DNA of 64,000 bases from Pseudoxanthomonas sp. (GCF_002863005.1 NZ_PKDG01000019.1:1-64000); one strand, 5' to 3'; counted from the stretch's first letter, positions 15,538-26,552 are shown. Notes: generated by a model not told the origin, from the letters alone. Numbers and translations: made by a program.

Positions 15538-16913
15538 CCACCGACTACAAACACCCGCTCTACGAGAAATTCGCCCCGCTGTGGACGAAGGTGCGCGATG
15601 CCTGCGCTGGCGAAGATGCGGTGAAGGAGAGGGGCGAAAAGTACCTCCCCAACCCAGCGCCGACGGCCCAGAACAGCGCAGAGCGTTACGAGCGATACAA
15701 GATGCGCGCGGTGTACTTCAACGCCACCGGTCGCACGCTTGCCGGCCTGATCGGCGTGGCATATGCCAAGTGGCCCGAGATCGTCACGAGCAACAAGTCG
15801 CTGCTGCAGGATGCCGATGGTACCGGCGTCGGTCTGATCGGCCAGAGTCAGCTGGTGCTGTCCGACATCCTCCAGACCGGCCGCGCTGGTCTGCTGACGG
15901 ACTGGCCGAAGAAGGAGATCGGCCGCAAGCTGCGATCGCGCGCAGAGGCGGAAGCCTTGGGACTGGTGCCGCGCATAGTGGCCTACAACGCCGAGCAGAT
16001 CCTGACTTGGCAGCAATCGGACGGCATGCTGACTCGCGTGGTGCTGCAGGAGACGCGTGAGGAGTACGAGGCCGGCGAGGTCAAGGAGTACCCGCAGCTG
16101 CGTGAGCTGGTGCTCAACGCCGACCGCGGTTATACGATCCTGCTGTGGGTGAAGTATTCGCAGACGGGCAAGTACATGCTGGTCGAGACGGTGACCACCG
16201 GCCTGAGCTACATCCCCTTCACCTTCGTCGGCGCGGTCAACAACGACGCCTCGCCCGACATCCCGCCGCTGCTGGACCTGGCAAACCTCAACTTGGCGCA
16301 TTACCGCAACTCGGCCGACTACGAGGAGAGCGCGTTCGTCATGGGTCAGCCGCAGGCCGTGCTGACTGGCATCACCGACGACTGGAAGGAGAAGATGGGC
16401 GTGCTCCAGTTCGGCGCGGGCAATGCCTGGGTGCTTCCGACCGATGCCGACGCAAAGCTGCTGCAGGTCAGCCCTAACACGCTGGCCAAGGAAGCGATGA
16501 GCGACAAGGAACGCATGATGTCGCTGCTGGGCGCGCGCCTGATGGCCCCCACGGAATCGGTGAAGACGGCAACGCAGAGCGCAGCCGAGACGAAGGCGGC
16601 ATACAGCCAGCTTAGCCTGGCCTGCGACAACGTGAGCGCGGCCTACACGAAGGCGCTGCAGTGGGCTGAGGGCGGCACCTCGCTGTCTGCCTCGCAGTCT
16701 TTCGCCATCGACACCGACTTCAGCGAGCTGATGCTGGACTCCAACGCCATCCGCGAGATCGTGGCCGCGTGGCAAGCCGGCGCCATTCCGCAGTCCGATG
16801 CGTGGGCGGCCTTGCGCAAGCTGCGCGTGATCGATCCCGGTAAGACGGACGAGAAGGTCGCTGGCGAGATCGAGGCGCAAGGGCCATCCCTGAGCCTCAA
16901 TGAGGCGGCCTGA
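15534..16913 (+). CDS. DUF4055 phage portal protein
   Basis: A 459-residue protein of the DUF4055 family, portal proteins forming the dodecameric DNA gateway at a capsid vertex. The N-terminal YKHPLYEKFAPLWTKVRDACAG region and the GVGLIGQSQLVLSDILQTGRAGLLTDWP segment near residues 100-126 are typical. It overlaps the nuclease gene (ATGA at 15534) and the MuF gene (one base at 16913). In complete phages the portal is followed by MuF and then scaffold and capsid; the capsid genes are absent here. Length is normal for the family. Confidence 0.85.
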   Translation: MTTDYKHPLYEKFAPLWTKVRDACAGEDAVKERGEKYLPNPAPTAQNSAERYERYKMRAVYFNATGRTLAGLIGVAYAKWPEIVTSNKSLLQDADGTGVGLIGQSQLVLSDILQTGRAGLLTDWPKKEIGRKLRSRAEAEALGLVPRIVAYNAEQILTWQQSDGMLTRVVLQETREEYEAGEVKEYPQLRELVLNADRGYTILLWVKYSQTGKYMLVETVTTGLSYIPFTFVGAVNNDASPDIPPLLDLANLNLAHYRNSADYEESAFVMGQPQAVLTGITDDWKEKMGVLQFGAGNAWVLPTDADAKLLQVSPNTLAKEAMSDKERMMSLLGARLMAPTESVKTATQSAAETKAAYSQLSLACDNVSAAYTKALQWAEGGTSLSASQSFAIDTDFSELMLDSNAIREIVAAWQAGAIPQSDAWAALRKLRVIDPGKTDEKVAGEIEAQGPSLSLNEAA

Positions 16914-17989
16914 TGGTCGCCCTGGTCGACGAATCGATCCGCCTGCAGGTTCTGCTGGAGCGGCTGAAGGCGGGCGAGGATCGGAAGATCGACGCCTTCC
17001 TACAGGAGGAGGCCAAGCTGCTGTCCGCGCGGCTCAAGCGTGCCAACCTTAGCCCGGGCCAGACCGCGCGCGTAGAGGCGCTATTGGCGGAGATCCGCGA
17101 CACCTTGCGGAGCCTGCACGACAAGCGACTGGGGGAGCTACGCGCGCGGATGGGGGAGCTGGGCGAGTTGGTGGCGGACACCGAAGCCAAGAGCCTGGCG
17201 GCCGCGCTGGACGGCTGGGAGACCGCCACACCGAAAGCAGAGGTGCTGCGTGCGGCCGTGAATACCTCGCCGTTGAGCGTGCGCGGCGCCGGCGGTGGCA
17301 TGTTGCTGGATGCGTTCCTGGATGGCTGGGCGAGCGCGGATATCGAGCGCGTAGAGGGCACCATCCGACGCGGTTACTTCGAGGGTCGCACCACGGAGCA
17401 GGTGGTGCGCGACGTGATCGGCACGAAGGCGGCCAACTACCGGGACGGCATCGTCGACGTGAGCCGCCGCAACGCGCGCACCGTCGTGCACACGGCTTTG
17501 CAGCACGTGGCCAATACGGCGCGCGTTGCGACCATGAAGGCCAACGAGGACGTGGTGAAGGGTTACAGGTGGGTCTCTACTCTGGACAGCCGCACCAGCG
17601 AAATCTGCCAGGCATTGGACGGCCGCCAGTTCGACCTGGGCGAGGGGCCGATCCCGCCGGCGCATCCCAACTGCCGATCGACGACTGTGCCCGTCACGAA
17701 AACCTTTCGTGAGCTGGGAATCGACATAGACGAGCCGACCGCCGGGCAGCGCGCGAGCGAAGACGGGCCGGTGTCCGCGTCGCTGACCTACTTCGAATGG
17801 CTCAAGACGCAGCCGGAGAGCTTCGTGGAAGAAGCGCTCGGCACCACCCGCACACAGCTGTTCCTGCAGGGTGGACTGAGCGCGGACGAGTTCGCGCGCC
17901 TGCAGCTCAACCGCAATTTTCAGCCCATCACCCTGGACGAGATGCGCCAGCTTGCGCCCAAGGTGTTCGAGCGCGCTGGCGTCGACTGA
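16913..17989 (+). CDS. MuF-like minor head protein
   Basis: A 358-residue protein with a phage Mu F-like domain in its central part: VSTLDSRTSEICQALDGRQFDL and PPAHPNCRSTTVPV (about residues 220-263) are the conserved cores. MuF proteins are minor capsid components loaded at the portal and needed for head assembly or DNA ejection. The N-terminal 100 residues are coiled-coil-like and charged. This is the last virion gene before the right end; a small membrane protein and a terminator follow. The C-terminal tail (residues ~300-358) shows no toxin domain that I can recognise. Confidence 0.85.
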   Translation: MVALVDESIRLQVLLERLKAGEDRKIDAFLQEEAKLLSARLKRANLSPGQTARVEALLAEIRDTLRSLHDKRLGELRARMGELGELVADTEAKSLAAALDGWETATPKAEVLRAAVNTSPLSVRGAGGGMLLDAFLDGWASADIERVEGTIRRGYFEGRTTEQVVRDVIGTKAANYRDGIVDVSRRNARTVVHTALQHVANTARVATMKANEDVVKGYRWVSTLDSRTSEICQALDGRQFDLGEGPIPPAHPNCRSTTVPVTKTFRELGIDIDEPTAGQRASEDGPVSASLTYFEWLKTQPESFVEEALGTTRTQLFLQGGLSADEFARLQLNRNFQPITLDEMRQLAPKVFERAGVD

Positions 17990-18022
17990 TGTATCGTCCG
18001 GCCACCAACGGAGGAGGACGCC

Positions 18023-18202
18023 ATGGGTGACGTAATGACGGGCTCATTTGGGCTCTTGATCATGCTGTTTTGCGCGGCCGTGGCGATCCTGTGGATCGTG
18101 CTGCCCTTCGCCGTGTTCGGGATCAAGGGGCGTCTGGACGACCTGATCGCAGAGCAGCGGCGCACGAACGAACTGCTGGCCAGCCGAGGCCCGCCCGAGT
18201 AG
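18023..18202 (+). CDS. Small single-pass membrane protein at element's right end
   Basis: A 59-residue ORF with a strong Shine-Dalgarno (GGAGGA seven bases upstream of ATG 18023). Residues ~8-33 are one hydrophobic helix and the rest is a charged helix (IKGRLDDLIAEQRRTNELLA). This shape occurs in small phage membrane proteins, including some holins and superinfection-exclusion factors, and in unrelated host proteins; no function can be assigned. It is the only candidate for a membrane-active (lysis or exclusion) factor in the element. It is followed by a strong terminator before attR. Confidence 0.6.
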   Translation: MGDVMTGSFGLLIMLFCAAVAILWIVLPFAVFGIKGRLDDLIAEQRRTNELLASRGPPE

Positions 18203-18227
18203 GTGATGCCAAACCGTTACCAATGAG

Positions 18228-18258
18228 AAAGGCCGGGGATTTCCCGGCCTTTTTGTTT
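18228..18258 (+). terminator. Rho-independent terminator at right end of the element
   Basis: AAAGGCCGGG and CCCGGCCTTTTT form a long GC-rich stem with a short loop and a run of T, located 25 bases past the last element gene. It would end the long rightward transcript before it runs antisense into the DUF502 gene. Confidence 0.85.
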
Positions 18259-18282
18259 CACGCAATATTGCCGTGGAACCCC

Positions 18283-18954
18283 CTATCTATCCCCGGCGCG
18301 GGTGAACGGCATGGTTTCCGGTGCCACGGCGCCGCCGGAAATGATGAAGCTCATCGCCTGGTCCACGGTCCAGTCGGTCGGCGTCAGCAGCTCGACCGGC
18401 ACGATCTCCAGGTAACCCGACGTCGGGTTGGGCGTGGTCGGCACGTAGACGGCGGCGAGTTCGCGGCCGCTGCCTTCCTCGCGGATCACCCGCGTCACCA
18501 GGCCGACCGATTTCATCTCCCGGTGCGGGAAGTCGATCAGCACCACGCGCTGCGTGCTGCCCGGCTTGGTCTCGAGCATGTCCAGCAGCTTGCGTGCGCT
18601 GGTGTAGATGACGTTCGCCAGCGGTACGCGCGCGATCAGCGCCTCGAACCAGCTCAGCAATCGCTGCCCGACCACGCGCCGCGTCAGCGCACCCACGGCC
18701 AGGATCACGAACAGCGTCGCGACCATGGCGATGGTGTTCTGCACCCACAGGCCGTTGAACCACCCCAGCGACTGCGGGAACGTAGCCGCGATCTGGTGCG
18801 ACAACGGCTCCACCCACGGCTTGCTGATGTCGGACAGCAGCACGAACACGAACTTGATGACGACCCACGTCAGCCAGATGGGCAACAGGGTCAGCAGACC
18901 GGTGATGAAGAGCTTCTGCACCGAGACGCGGTGCTGGGGATGGTCAGGGGGCAT
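18283..18954 (-). CDS. DUF502 inner-membrane protein, 3' end replaced by the element
   Basis: A 223-residue DUF502-family protein with two N-terminal hydrophobic segments (FITGLLTLLPIWLTWVVIKFV and TIAMVATLFVILAVGAL) and a soluble C-terminal region containing the family hallmarks SARKLLDMLE and KPGSTQRVVLIDFPHREMKSVGLVTR. Function is unknown; family members are widespread in Proteobacteria and in plants (COV1-like). The final 21 codons and the stop lie at the element's right junction. The last residues are now AGDR with TAG, whereas the displaced host end at 2768-2833 encodes AGER with TGA. The element thus keeps the protein intact apart from one conservative change. Confidence 0.88.
   Translation of the reverse strand: MPPDHPQHRVSVQKLFITGLLTLLPIWLTWVVIKFVFVLLSDISKPWVEPLSHQIAATFPQSLGWFNGLWVQNTIAMVATLFVILAVGALTRRVVGQRLLSWFEALIARVPLANVIYTSARKLLDMLETKPGSTQRVVLIDFPHREMKSVGLVTRVIREEGSGRELAAVYVPTTPNPTSGYLEIVPVELLTPTDWTVDQAMSFIISGGAVAPETMPFTRAGDR
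18290..18348. repeat. attR: right copy of the 59-bp att core
   Basis: Exact copy of 2775-2833, lying inside the coding sequence of the DUF502 gene and encoding its C-terminal residues. Together the two copies define the element. Excision by recombination between them would restore an attB with the original AGER-TGA gene end. Confidence 0.95.
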
Positions 18955-19026
18955 GGGCCTATTGTAGGCCGCTGCAGGGCGGTGGCTGTAGCGCCATCGG
19001 TGAAACGCCGTGATGCCGCCCGCGCC

Positions 19027-19491
19027 TCAGCGTGCCGTCGTGCGCGCCTCGGGCTTCAACCGCACGTAGATCTGCTTGCGCACGCGGGCGACGACTTCGT
19101 TCTGCGCATTGAACACGTCGGCCGGCATCCAGCGGAGGTACTTCTGGCCATCGGCTGCCCCGGCGCGGATCTCGTCCAACACATGGCCGTCCAGCCTGAA
19201 CTCGGCGTGCAGCGTGCCCTTGCCCGGCTTCACGAATTCGATCTCGGCGGCCTTGTCCCAGACGTAGTAGTCGGGACCCAGCCGCTCCTTGGCCAGGATC
19301 ATCCAGAACGGATCGGTCATCGCGAACAGGCTGCCGCCGAAATGGGTGCCCACATAGTTGCGGTTCCAGGGGCGCATGCGCAGTTCGACACGCGCGAAGG
19401 TCCAGTCGTCGGCCAGCTCGGTGACGTGGATGCCGCTGAGCAGGAAGGGCGGCCACACGTTGAAGATGTGGCGCAGGGTACCGGGTTTCAT
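19027..19491 (-). CDS. DUF4442 hot-dog fold thioesterase-like protein
   Basis: A 154-residue protein of the DUF4442/PaaI-like hot-dog fold. The central helix region NYVGTHFGGSLFAMTDPFWMILA matches the glycine-rich hot-dog helix, followed by strands (AEIEFVKPGKGTLHAEFRL). Such proteins hydrolyse acyl-CoA or acyl-ACP thioesters, but the substrate is not evident. It starts 46 bases downstream of the thioredoxin-like gene's stop on the same strand, so the two may be co-transcribed. DUF502 lies 72 bases further on. Confidence 0.75.
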   Translation of the reverse strand: MKPGTLRHIFNVWPPFLLSGIHVTELADDWTFARVELRMRPWNRNYVGTHFGGSLFAMTDPFWMILAKERLGPDYYVWDKAAEIEFVKPGKGTLHAEFRLDGHVLDEIRAGAADGQKYLRWMPADVFNAQNEVVARVRKQIYVRLKPEARTTAR

Positions 19492-19537
19492 GCAGGACGA
19501 CGGAGGGATCAGGAGGGGACGGGAAGGTATTCGCGGA

Positions 19538-20392
19538 TCAGAACAGCAGGGAGGACATCTTCCGGCGGTACTGGCCCACCAGCGCGTCGTCCTCGATCAC
19601 CCGGAACGCATCGATCAGGCTCTTGCGCGGCAGGCCATCCTCGAAGGACCGGTCGCGCTTCAGCATTTCCAGGAACTGGTCCAGCGCCTCTTCGGATTCG
19701 CCCGCGACCAGCGCGTGCACACCCAGCAGGTGGCGCGCGCGCAGGTCGTCGCCATTCGCGGCGACCGCGGCGCGCAGGACCTCCCGCGCAGGTGCGTCCT
19801 TCAGGGCGGCCGCGAATCCGAGCCGGGCGCGGGCATTGACTGCACGGTCGTCGGTGGCGAGGTTCGCGGGCAGCGCGTCGAGCAGCCGCTCGGCCTCGCT
19901 CGCGTCGCCGGTCTTCAGCAGGGCGAGGACCAGGTCGAGCTTCAGTTCGTCCTTGTCGGGCTCGGCGGCGACGGCCTCGCGCAGGGCGGCGACCTGGTGC
20001 TGGGGATCCAGCGGGACCTCGTCGACGAGGGCGTCGGCCGCTTCTGCCGGCTGGATGCCGTGCGAAGCGAGGAACTCGCGCAACTGGCCTTCCGGGAGGG
20101 CACCCGGGAAGCCGTCGACCAGTTGTCCGTCCTTGACCAGGAACACGGTCGGCACCGAGCGGATCTGGAAGGCGGCCGCGATCTGCTGCTCCTTGTCCAC
20201 GTCGACTTTGGCCAGCAGGAAGGCGCCGTTGTATTCCCCGGCCAGCTTCTCGAGGATCGGCCCCAGCGTCTTGCACGGCCCGCACCACGTGGCCCAGAAG
20301 TCGACGAGGACCGGAACCTCCAGCGACTTGCGCAAGACTTCGGCTTCGAAGGTTTCGGTGGTGGCATCGAAAACGTGGGGCAGTTCGCTCAT
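19538..20392 (-). CDS. cnoX: Thioredoxin-TPR protein, CnoX/YbbN type
   Basis: A 284-residue cytoplasmic protein: residues ~5-110 are a thioredoxin fold with an intact WCGPC active site in VDFWATWCGPCK, and residues ~115-284 form TPR-like helical repeats (EAERLLDALP, LLGVHALVAGESEEALDQFLEML). This is the layout of E. coli CnoX (YbbN), a chaperedoxin that guards substrates of GroEL and DnaK from oxidation. E. coli CnoX lacks the first active-site cysteine, whereas this protein has both, as reported for other bacterial members. It may therefore also reduce disulfides. The start at 20392 is divergent from the XRE operon at 20534. Confidence 0.82.
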   Translation of the reverse strand: MSELPHVFDATTETFEAEVLRKSLEVPVLVDFWATWCGPCKTLGPILEKLAGEYNGAFLLAKVDVDKEQQIAAAFQIRSVPTVFLVKDGQLVDGFPGALPEGQLREFLASHGIQPAEAADALVDEVPLDPQHQVAALREAVAAEPDKDELKLDLVLALLKTGDASEAERLLDALPANLATDDRAVNARARLGFAAALKDAPAREVLRAAVAANGDDLRARHLLGVHALVAGESEEALDQFLEMLKRDRSFEDGLPRKSLIDAFRVIEDDALVGQYRRKMSSLLF

Positions 20393-20472
20393 CGGGGCGC
20401 TCTTGGGCGTGTGGGGGCGTGGCGTTCAGATGGTGTCGCGGGCCGCAGGATACAAGGCGATGTAAAAAGTGT

Positions 20473-20518
20473 TTGACATTGGCCGATTGGCATGTAAAGT
20501 TTGCCGTACATTTTGTAC
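20473..20518 (+). promoter_or_regulatory. Promoter with overlapping operator for the XRE operon
   Basis: A consensus -35 TTGACA (20473-20478) and a TAAAGT -10 (20495-20500), preceded by TG one base upstream, are 16 bases apart. Immediately downstream lies the inverted repeat GTACA-TTT-TGTAC (20506-20518) over the expected start of transcription. The operon ends with an XRE regulator, so autorepression through this operator is the natural reading. Two TGTAAA repeats flank the -35 and -10 as possible additional half-sites. Confidence 0.65.
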
Positions 20519-20533
20519 AGCGAAGGTTACTCA

Positions 20534-21175
20534 ATGCGAGTGCAGCGAGCGAAGTGGTGGATCCTGCTTTTCGGCGCCATGCTGGCGTTCTGGGGATTGC
20601 TGGCGGGGCCCGACGTGCTGCTGGGCGTCGACCTGGGCAAGTGGGGAACGGCCCTGCTGGTGACGGTCGCCTGGATCTCGATGTTTGCGGTGTCGCGCGC
20701 ACCCGTGGACGAGGCCGAGCGCATCCTGTCGCCGGGTGAGTGGAAGGCCTGGGTCGGCGTCGCCTTCATGCTGGCGGCGACCGGATACTTTCTGGCCAAG
20801 GCGCATGTCTTCGCCGATGGTCCGGCGGCGGAGAATGACGGCGCCCGCGCTGTGGGACGCAACCTGGCGTTGCTGCTGGTCGCCTGGAGCGTGCTCCTGG
20901 GTGTGCTGGGCGCGCGCTGGAAGGGGCGCGTGCAGGAGGATGAGCGCGACCGCGAGATCGAAAAGCAGGCGGCAGGCTGGGGACGTGGCGCCTTGACGTT
21001 CTGCCTGATCGGACTGGCGGCGATGCTGGCGTTCTCGCCTTCCGACCGGTTGGCATGGGCCACGCACTTCATGATCGCGAACCTGCTGGTGTTCGCGCTG
21101 ATGTGGGGCTGGCTGTGCGAGTACGTGGCGACGGCCTTGCTGTACTGGCGTGATCGTCGGGAGGTCCGGGCATGA
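20534..21175 (+). CDS. Multi-pass membrane protein, first gene of XRE operon
   Basis: A 213-residue integral membrane protein with about six hydrophobic segments and no catalytic motif. A charged cytoplasmic loop (WKGRVQEDERDREIEKQAAGW) lies between segments four and five. An ERD-x-x-I motif of this kind recurs in the next gene's [14 protein letters not shown] loop, suggesting related proteins from a duplication. I chose ATG 20534, preceded by AAGG; the frame is open to 20501. Its stop overlaps the next gene's ATG (ATGA at 21172). Membrane-protein pairs with a small XRE regulator are common in bacterial chromosomes, but the function is unknown. Confidence 0.7.
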   Translation: MRVQRAKWWILLFGAMLAFWGLLAGPDVLLGVDLGKWGTALLVTVAWISMFAVSRAPVDEAERILSPGEWKAWVGVAFMLAATGYFLAKAHVFADGPAAENDGARAVGRNLALLLVAWSVLLGVLGARWKGRVQEDERDREIEKQAAGWGRGALTFCLIGLAAMLAFSPSDRLAWATHFMIANLLVFALMWGWLCEYVATALLYWRDRREVRA

Positions 21176-21615
21176 GTGCCGGGCGGGAGACGGTGAAAGC
21201 GGGGTTCGGCGAGCGGTTCGCCCGCAACTCGGCCTTGGGCATGTCCGGGCTGGCGTTGTTCGCCGCCATCGCGGTGGTCGTGCAGGGCGGGGTGTTCCCC
21301 TTCCTGTCGACCACCGCCTGTTTGGCGATGTCGTATTTCTTCCGGCGTCGCGCTCGGCAAGAAGAAGCGGACCGGCGTCGCGCGATCGAGGACGAGCGCG
21401 ACGACGTGCTGCTGGCACGCGGTGACCGCACGTTCCGCATCGCCGCCAGTATCTGGATGGTGGGCCTCGCCATTGCGCTGGCTTGGCCGCCTGTGCGCGA
21501 GGCGTTGCTGGCGCCTGCGTTGCGGGTGCCGGGCCTGTTGCTGGTGGGCGTGACGGTGGCCAATGTCGCGGGCCATGCGACCGTGGCGGCGCTCTATCGG
21601 CGCGATCGTGCATGA
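21172..21615 (+). CDS. Membrane protein, second gene of XRE operon
   Basis: A 147-residue membrane protein with about four hydrophobic segments and a central charged loop ([20 protein letters not shown]) like the loop of the previous protein. Overlaps of four bases with both neighbours (21172 and 21612) show tight translational coupling with the regulator. Function unknown; one possibility is that the two proteins form a heteromeric membrane complex. Confidence 0.68.
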   Translation: MSAGRETVKAGFGERFARNSALGMSGLALFAAIAVVVQGGVFPFLSTTACLAMSYFFRRRARQEEADRRRAIEDERDDVLLARGDRTFRIAASIWMVGLAIALAWPPVREALLAPALRVPGLLLVGVTVANVAGHATVAALYRRDRA

Positions 21616-21827
21616 CCGGCACGCCGATCGCCAACGACATCCGCCGGCTGCGCTTCGAGCGCGGCGAGATGACGCAACAGGCACTGGCCGATGCCTGTGG
21701 CGTGACACGCCAGACCATCATCGCGTTGGAGGCGGGGCGCTACGCACCGTCGCTGGAACTGGCGTTCCGCATTGCGCGGGCGTTCGGCGTGGGGATCGAC
21801 GAGGTATTCAGATGGGGCGGCGAATGA
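21612..21827 (+). CDS. XRE-family regulator (Cro/CI-type HTH)
   Basis: A 71-residue protein that is little more than a helix-turn-helix: [39 protein letters not shown] matches the YozG/Xre short regulators with TRQT-x-x-x-I-E as recognition helix. It overlaps the membrane genes on both sides. It probably binds the GTACA-TTT-TGTAC palindrome at the operon promoter and represses its own operon. The effector, if any, is unknown. Confidence 0.88.
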   Translation: MTGTPIANDIRRLRFERGEMTQQALADACGVTRQTIIALEAGRYAPSLELAFRIARAFGVGIDEVFRWGGE

Positions 21828-22414
21828 ACAGTGCGTGGACGTGGAGCGGGTGGGCGGCCCTGGGCGTGTTCGTGTTGGCGATGGTCGGCTTCGGCACGGC
21901 GTTGTCCGGCTATTCGCAGGTCTGGCATCCGGTGGCGGTGCTGGGCGCGAAAGGCGTCCCGCACGCGGTGGCGTTCAACGTATTCGGATTCGTCCTGACG
22001 GGTCTGCTGGCGGCGTCGGCGGCGCTTCGCCTGCGTCGCCATGTACCGCACGACGCCGGCTGGCCGCTGCGCGTGGGCACGCAACTCATTCTGCTTTCGG
22101 CGCTGGGGTTCGCGGCGATGGGCCCGCTGCCGCTCGATCCATCGGATTTGGACAATCCGGCCAGCAGCCTGCACGCCACGGCGTGGATGCTCTGGTGGGT
22201 GGCCTTCGTGCCGGGTGCGCTGCTGATCGCGCTCGGTTTGCGTGGACGACAGTCCTGGCGCGGGCTGGCACGGGCCAGCGTCGTGGCGGCGCTGCTGGTG
22301 CTGTTCGTCGCGCTGCTGGCGGTAGAGCTCATGCCCGCAGGCCTGGCCCAGCGCATGGGCTACCTGGGCTGGCTGGGGTGGTTGTGCGTGGCGTCGCGAC
22401 ACCGCGGCGCGTAG
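21824..22414 (+). CDS. DUF998 family membrane protein
   Basis: A 196-residue protein with six hydrophobic segments. The opening (a G-x-L-S-x-Y-S-Q motif just after the first segment, then [24 protein letters not shown]) and the later [24 protein letters not shown] fit the DUF998 family. It is the fourth gene of the XRE operon, overlapping the regulator's stop by four bases. The operon ends here; a small GC-rich inverted repeat (22416-22431) follows, with the amidohydrolase gene convergent. Confidence 0.72.
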   Translation: MNSAWTWSGWAALGVFVLAMVGFGTALSGYSQVWHPVAVLGAKGVPHAVAFNVFGFVLTGLLAASAALRLRRHVPHDAGWPLRVGTQLILLSALGFAAMGPLPLDPSDLDNPASSLHATAWMLWWVAFVPGALLIALGLRGRQSWRGLARASVVAALLVLFVALLAVELMPAGLAQRMGYLGWLGWLCVASRHRGA

Positions 22415-22501
22415 AGCGGAGCTGGCTCCGCTGCCCTTGGCGGGGTGGGCGCGCGAGCTGGCGCAGGGAGCAGCCGGGCTAGCGCGACCCCCCGGGCACG
22501 G

Positions 22502-23812
22502 TTACGGCTGGCGATACACCTTGCCGTCCTTCATCACGAAATCCACCTTCAACACGGCGTTGATGTCCTCCACCGGATTGCCGGGCACCGCCACGATATC
22601 CGCGCGCTTGCCGGCTTCGATCACGCCCTGGTCGTCCACGCCGAGCACCTCCGCCGCACGGATCGTCGCTGCCTGCAGGGCGTAAGCGGCCGGCATGCCG
22701 GCTTCGACCATGTAGACGAACTCGCGTGCGTTGTCGCCGTGCGGTCCCACGCCCATGTCCGTGCCGAAGGCGATCTTCACGCCGTTGCGGTAGGCCATGC
22801 CCGCCGTCTGCTGGATCAGTGCGCCGATGCGTTCGGCCTTCGGTCTTACCACGGCCGGGAAGTAGCCATCGATCTTCGCCTTCTCGGCGACGAAGCGGCC
22901 GGCCGAGATCGTCGGGACGTACCAGGTGCCGTGCTGCTTCATCAGCCGCACCACCTCGTCGTCCATGTAGGTGCCGTGCTCGATGCTGGTCACGCCGCCC
23001 AGGATGGCGCGCTTCATGCCTTCCTTGCCGTGCGCGTGCGCCGCGACGCGGAAGCCGTAGTCGCGCGCGGTGTCGACGATCGCCTTGACTTCCTCGACGG
23101 TGAACTGCGGCGCGTCACCGGACTTGGCGTAGCTCAGGACGCCGCCGGTGGCGGTGATCTTGATGACGTCGCTGCCGTCCTTGTAGCGCTGGCGCACGGC
23201 TTGGCGGGCGTCGTCGATGGAGTTGATGACGCCTTCGGTCGGTCCCGGCGGGCCCATCAGGTGCGCCAGATGGGTGTTGAAGCCGTTGGTGGGATCGGCG
23301 TGGCCGCCGGTGGTGGCGATGGAGGTGCCAGCGGCGAAGATGCGCGGACCCTTCACGGCACCCTGGTTCACGGCATCGCGCAGGTGCAGGGTCACGTCAC
23401 CGCCGAGGTCGCGCACGCTGGTGAAGCCGGCCATCAAGGTCTTCTCGGCGTATCCCACCGAGCGGTAGGCGAAATCCACCGGGTCCAGGCGGAAACCTTC
23501 CGAGTAGCTCTGCGGGCTGGATTCGCCGTCCAGGTGCACGTGCAGGTCGGTCCAGCCCGGCGTGCAGGTATGGTCGGCCAGGACGATCGATTCGGCATCG
23601 GCCAGCTTGGCGCGGCCAGGGATGACCTCGGCGATCCGGCCGTCGCGGACCAGAATGGTGTGCTCACCCAGGACCTTCCCGCTGCGGGCATCGAACACCC
23701 GTTCGCAATGCAGGGCCAGCGTCGCCGGCGCAGCCGGTTCTGCAGCCCTCGCGGTCATGCAGGCGGTCAGGCCGCAAGCGGCCATGGCGAGGGCAAGGAC
23801 GGTCTTGTTCAT
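22502..23812 (-). CDS. Exported amidohydrolase (imidazolonepropionase-like)
   Basis: A 436-residue metal-dependent hydrolase of the amidohydrolase superfamily, in the group often annotated as Xaa-Pro dipeptidase or imidazolonepropionase-related. The N-terminus is a signal peptide whose L-T-A-C could also be a lipobox (residue 18), suggesting a periplasmic or lipid-anchored enzyme. Metal ligands are visible: HVHLD near residue 90, HAHG in [13 protein letters not shown] near residue 265, H in [11 protein letters not shown] near residue 280 and the late D in [13 protein letters not shown] near residue 350. A central lysine ([10 protein letters not shown]) would be the carbamylated bridge. Substrate unknown; peptides or lactams are typical. 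Confidence 0.83.
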   Translation of the reverse strand: MNKTVLALAMAACGLTACMTARAAEPAAPATLALHCERVFDARSGKVLGEHTILVRDGRIAEVIPGRAKLADAESIVLADHTCTPGWTDLHVHLDGESSPQSYSEGFRLDPVDFAYRSVGYAEKTLMAGFTSVRDLGGDVTLHLRDAVNQGAVKGPRIFAAGTSIATTGGHADPTNGFNTHLAHLMGPPGPTEGVINSIDDARQAVRQRYKDGSDVIKITATGGVLSYAKSGDAPQFTVEEVKAIVDTARDYGFRVAAHAHGKEGMKRAILGGVTSIEHGTYMDDEVVRLMKQHGTWYVPTISAGRFVAEKAKIDGYFPAVVRPKAERIGALIQQTAGMAYRNGVKIAFGTDMGVGPHGDNAREFVYMVEAGMPAAYALQAATIRAAEVLGVDDQGVIEAGKRADIVAVPGNPVEDINAVLKVDFVMKDGKVYRQP

Positions 23813-23900
23813 GTGGGATCCCCTGTTTCGACCCCGTCATGCTAACCGGTGGCATGGCGGGTCATGGTGCGCTGCGGTACCCTTGGCGGCTTTGCCGTAG

Positions 23901-26552
<2,652 letters not shown>

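Larger units (their letters stand above)
2775..18348 (+). mobile_element. 15.5-kb integrated prophage-like element, possibly a satellite
   Basis: The element is bounded by a perfect 59-bp direct repeat (2775-2833 and 18290-18348) and carries a tyrosine integrase at its left end. All recognised genes run left to right. Present are integrase, a candidate AlpA-like DNA-binding protein, CHC2 protein, RepA-like ATPase, tail chaperone, tape measure, terminase small subunit, split large terminase, DUF4055 portal and MuF protein. I could not identify a major capsid protein, head-tail connectors, tail tube, tail tip or fibre, lysis genes or a CI-type repressor. Most adjacent genes overlap by 1-4 bases with no visible frameshift. 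That suggests a streamlined element maintained by selection, possibly one that borrows structural parts from a helper phage. A deletion derivative remains possible. Confidence 0.93.

Noticed and set aside
22416-22431. GCGGAGC-TG-GCTCCGC hairpin after the DUF998 gene
   Set aside because: Short stem without a T-run; possible weak terminator only.
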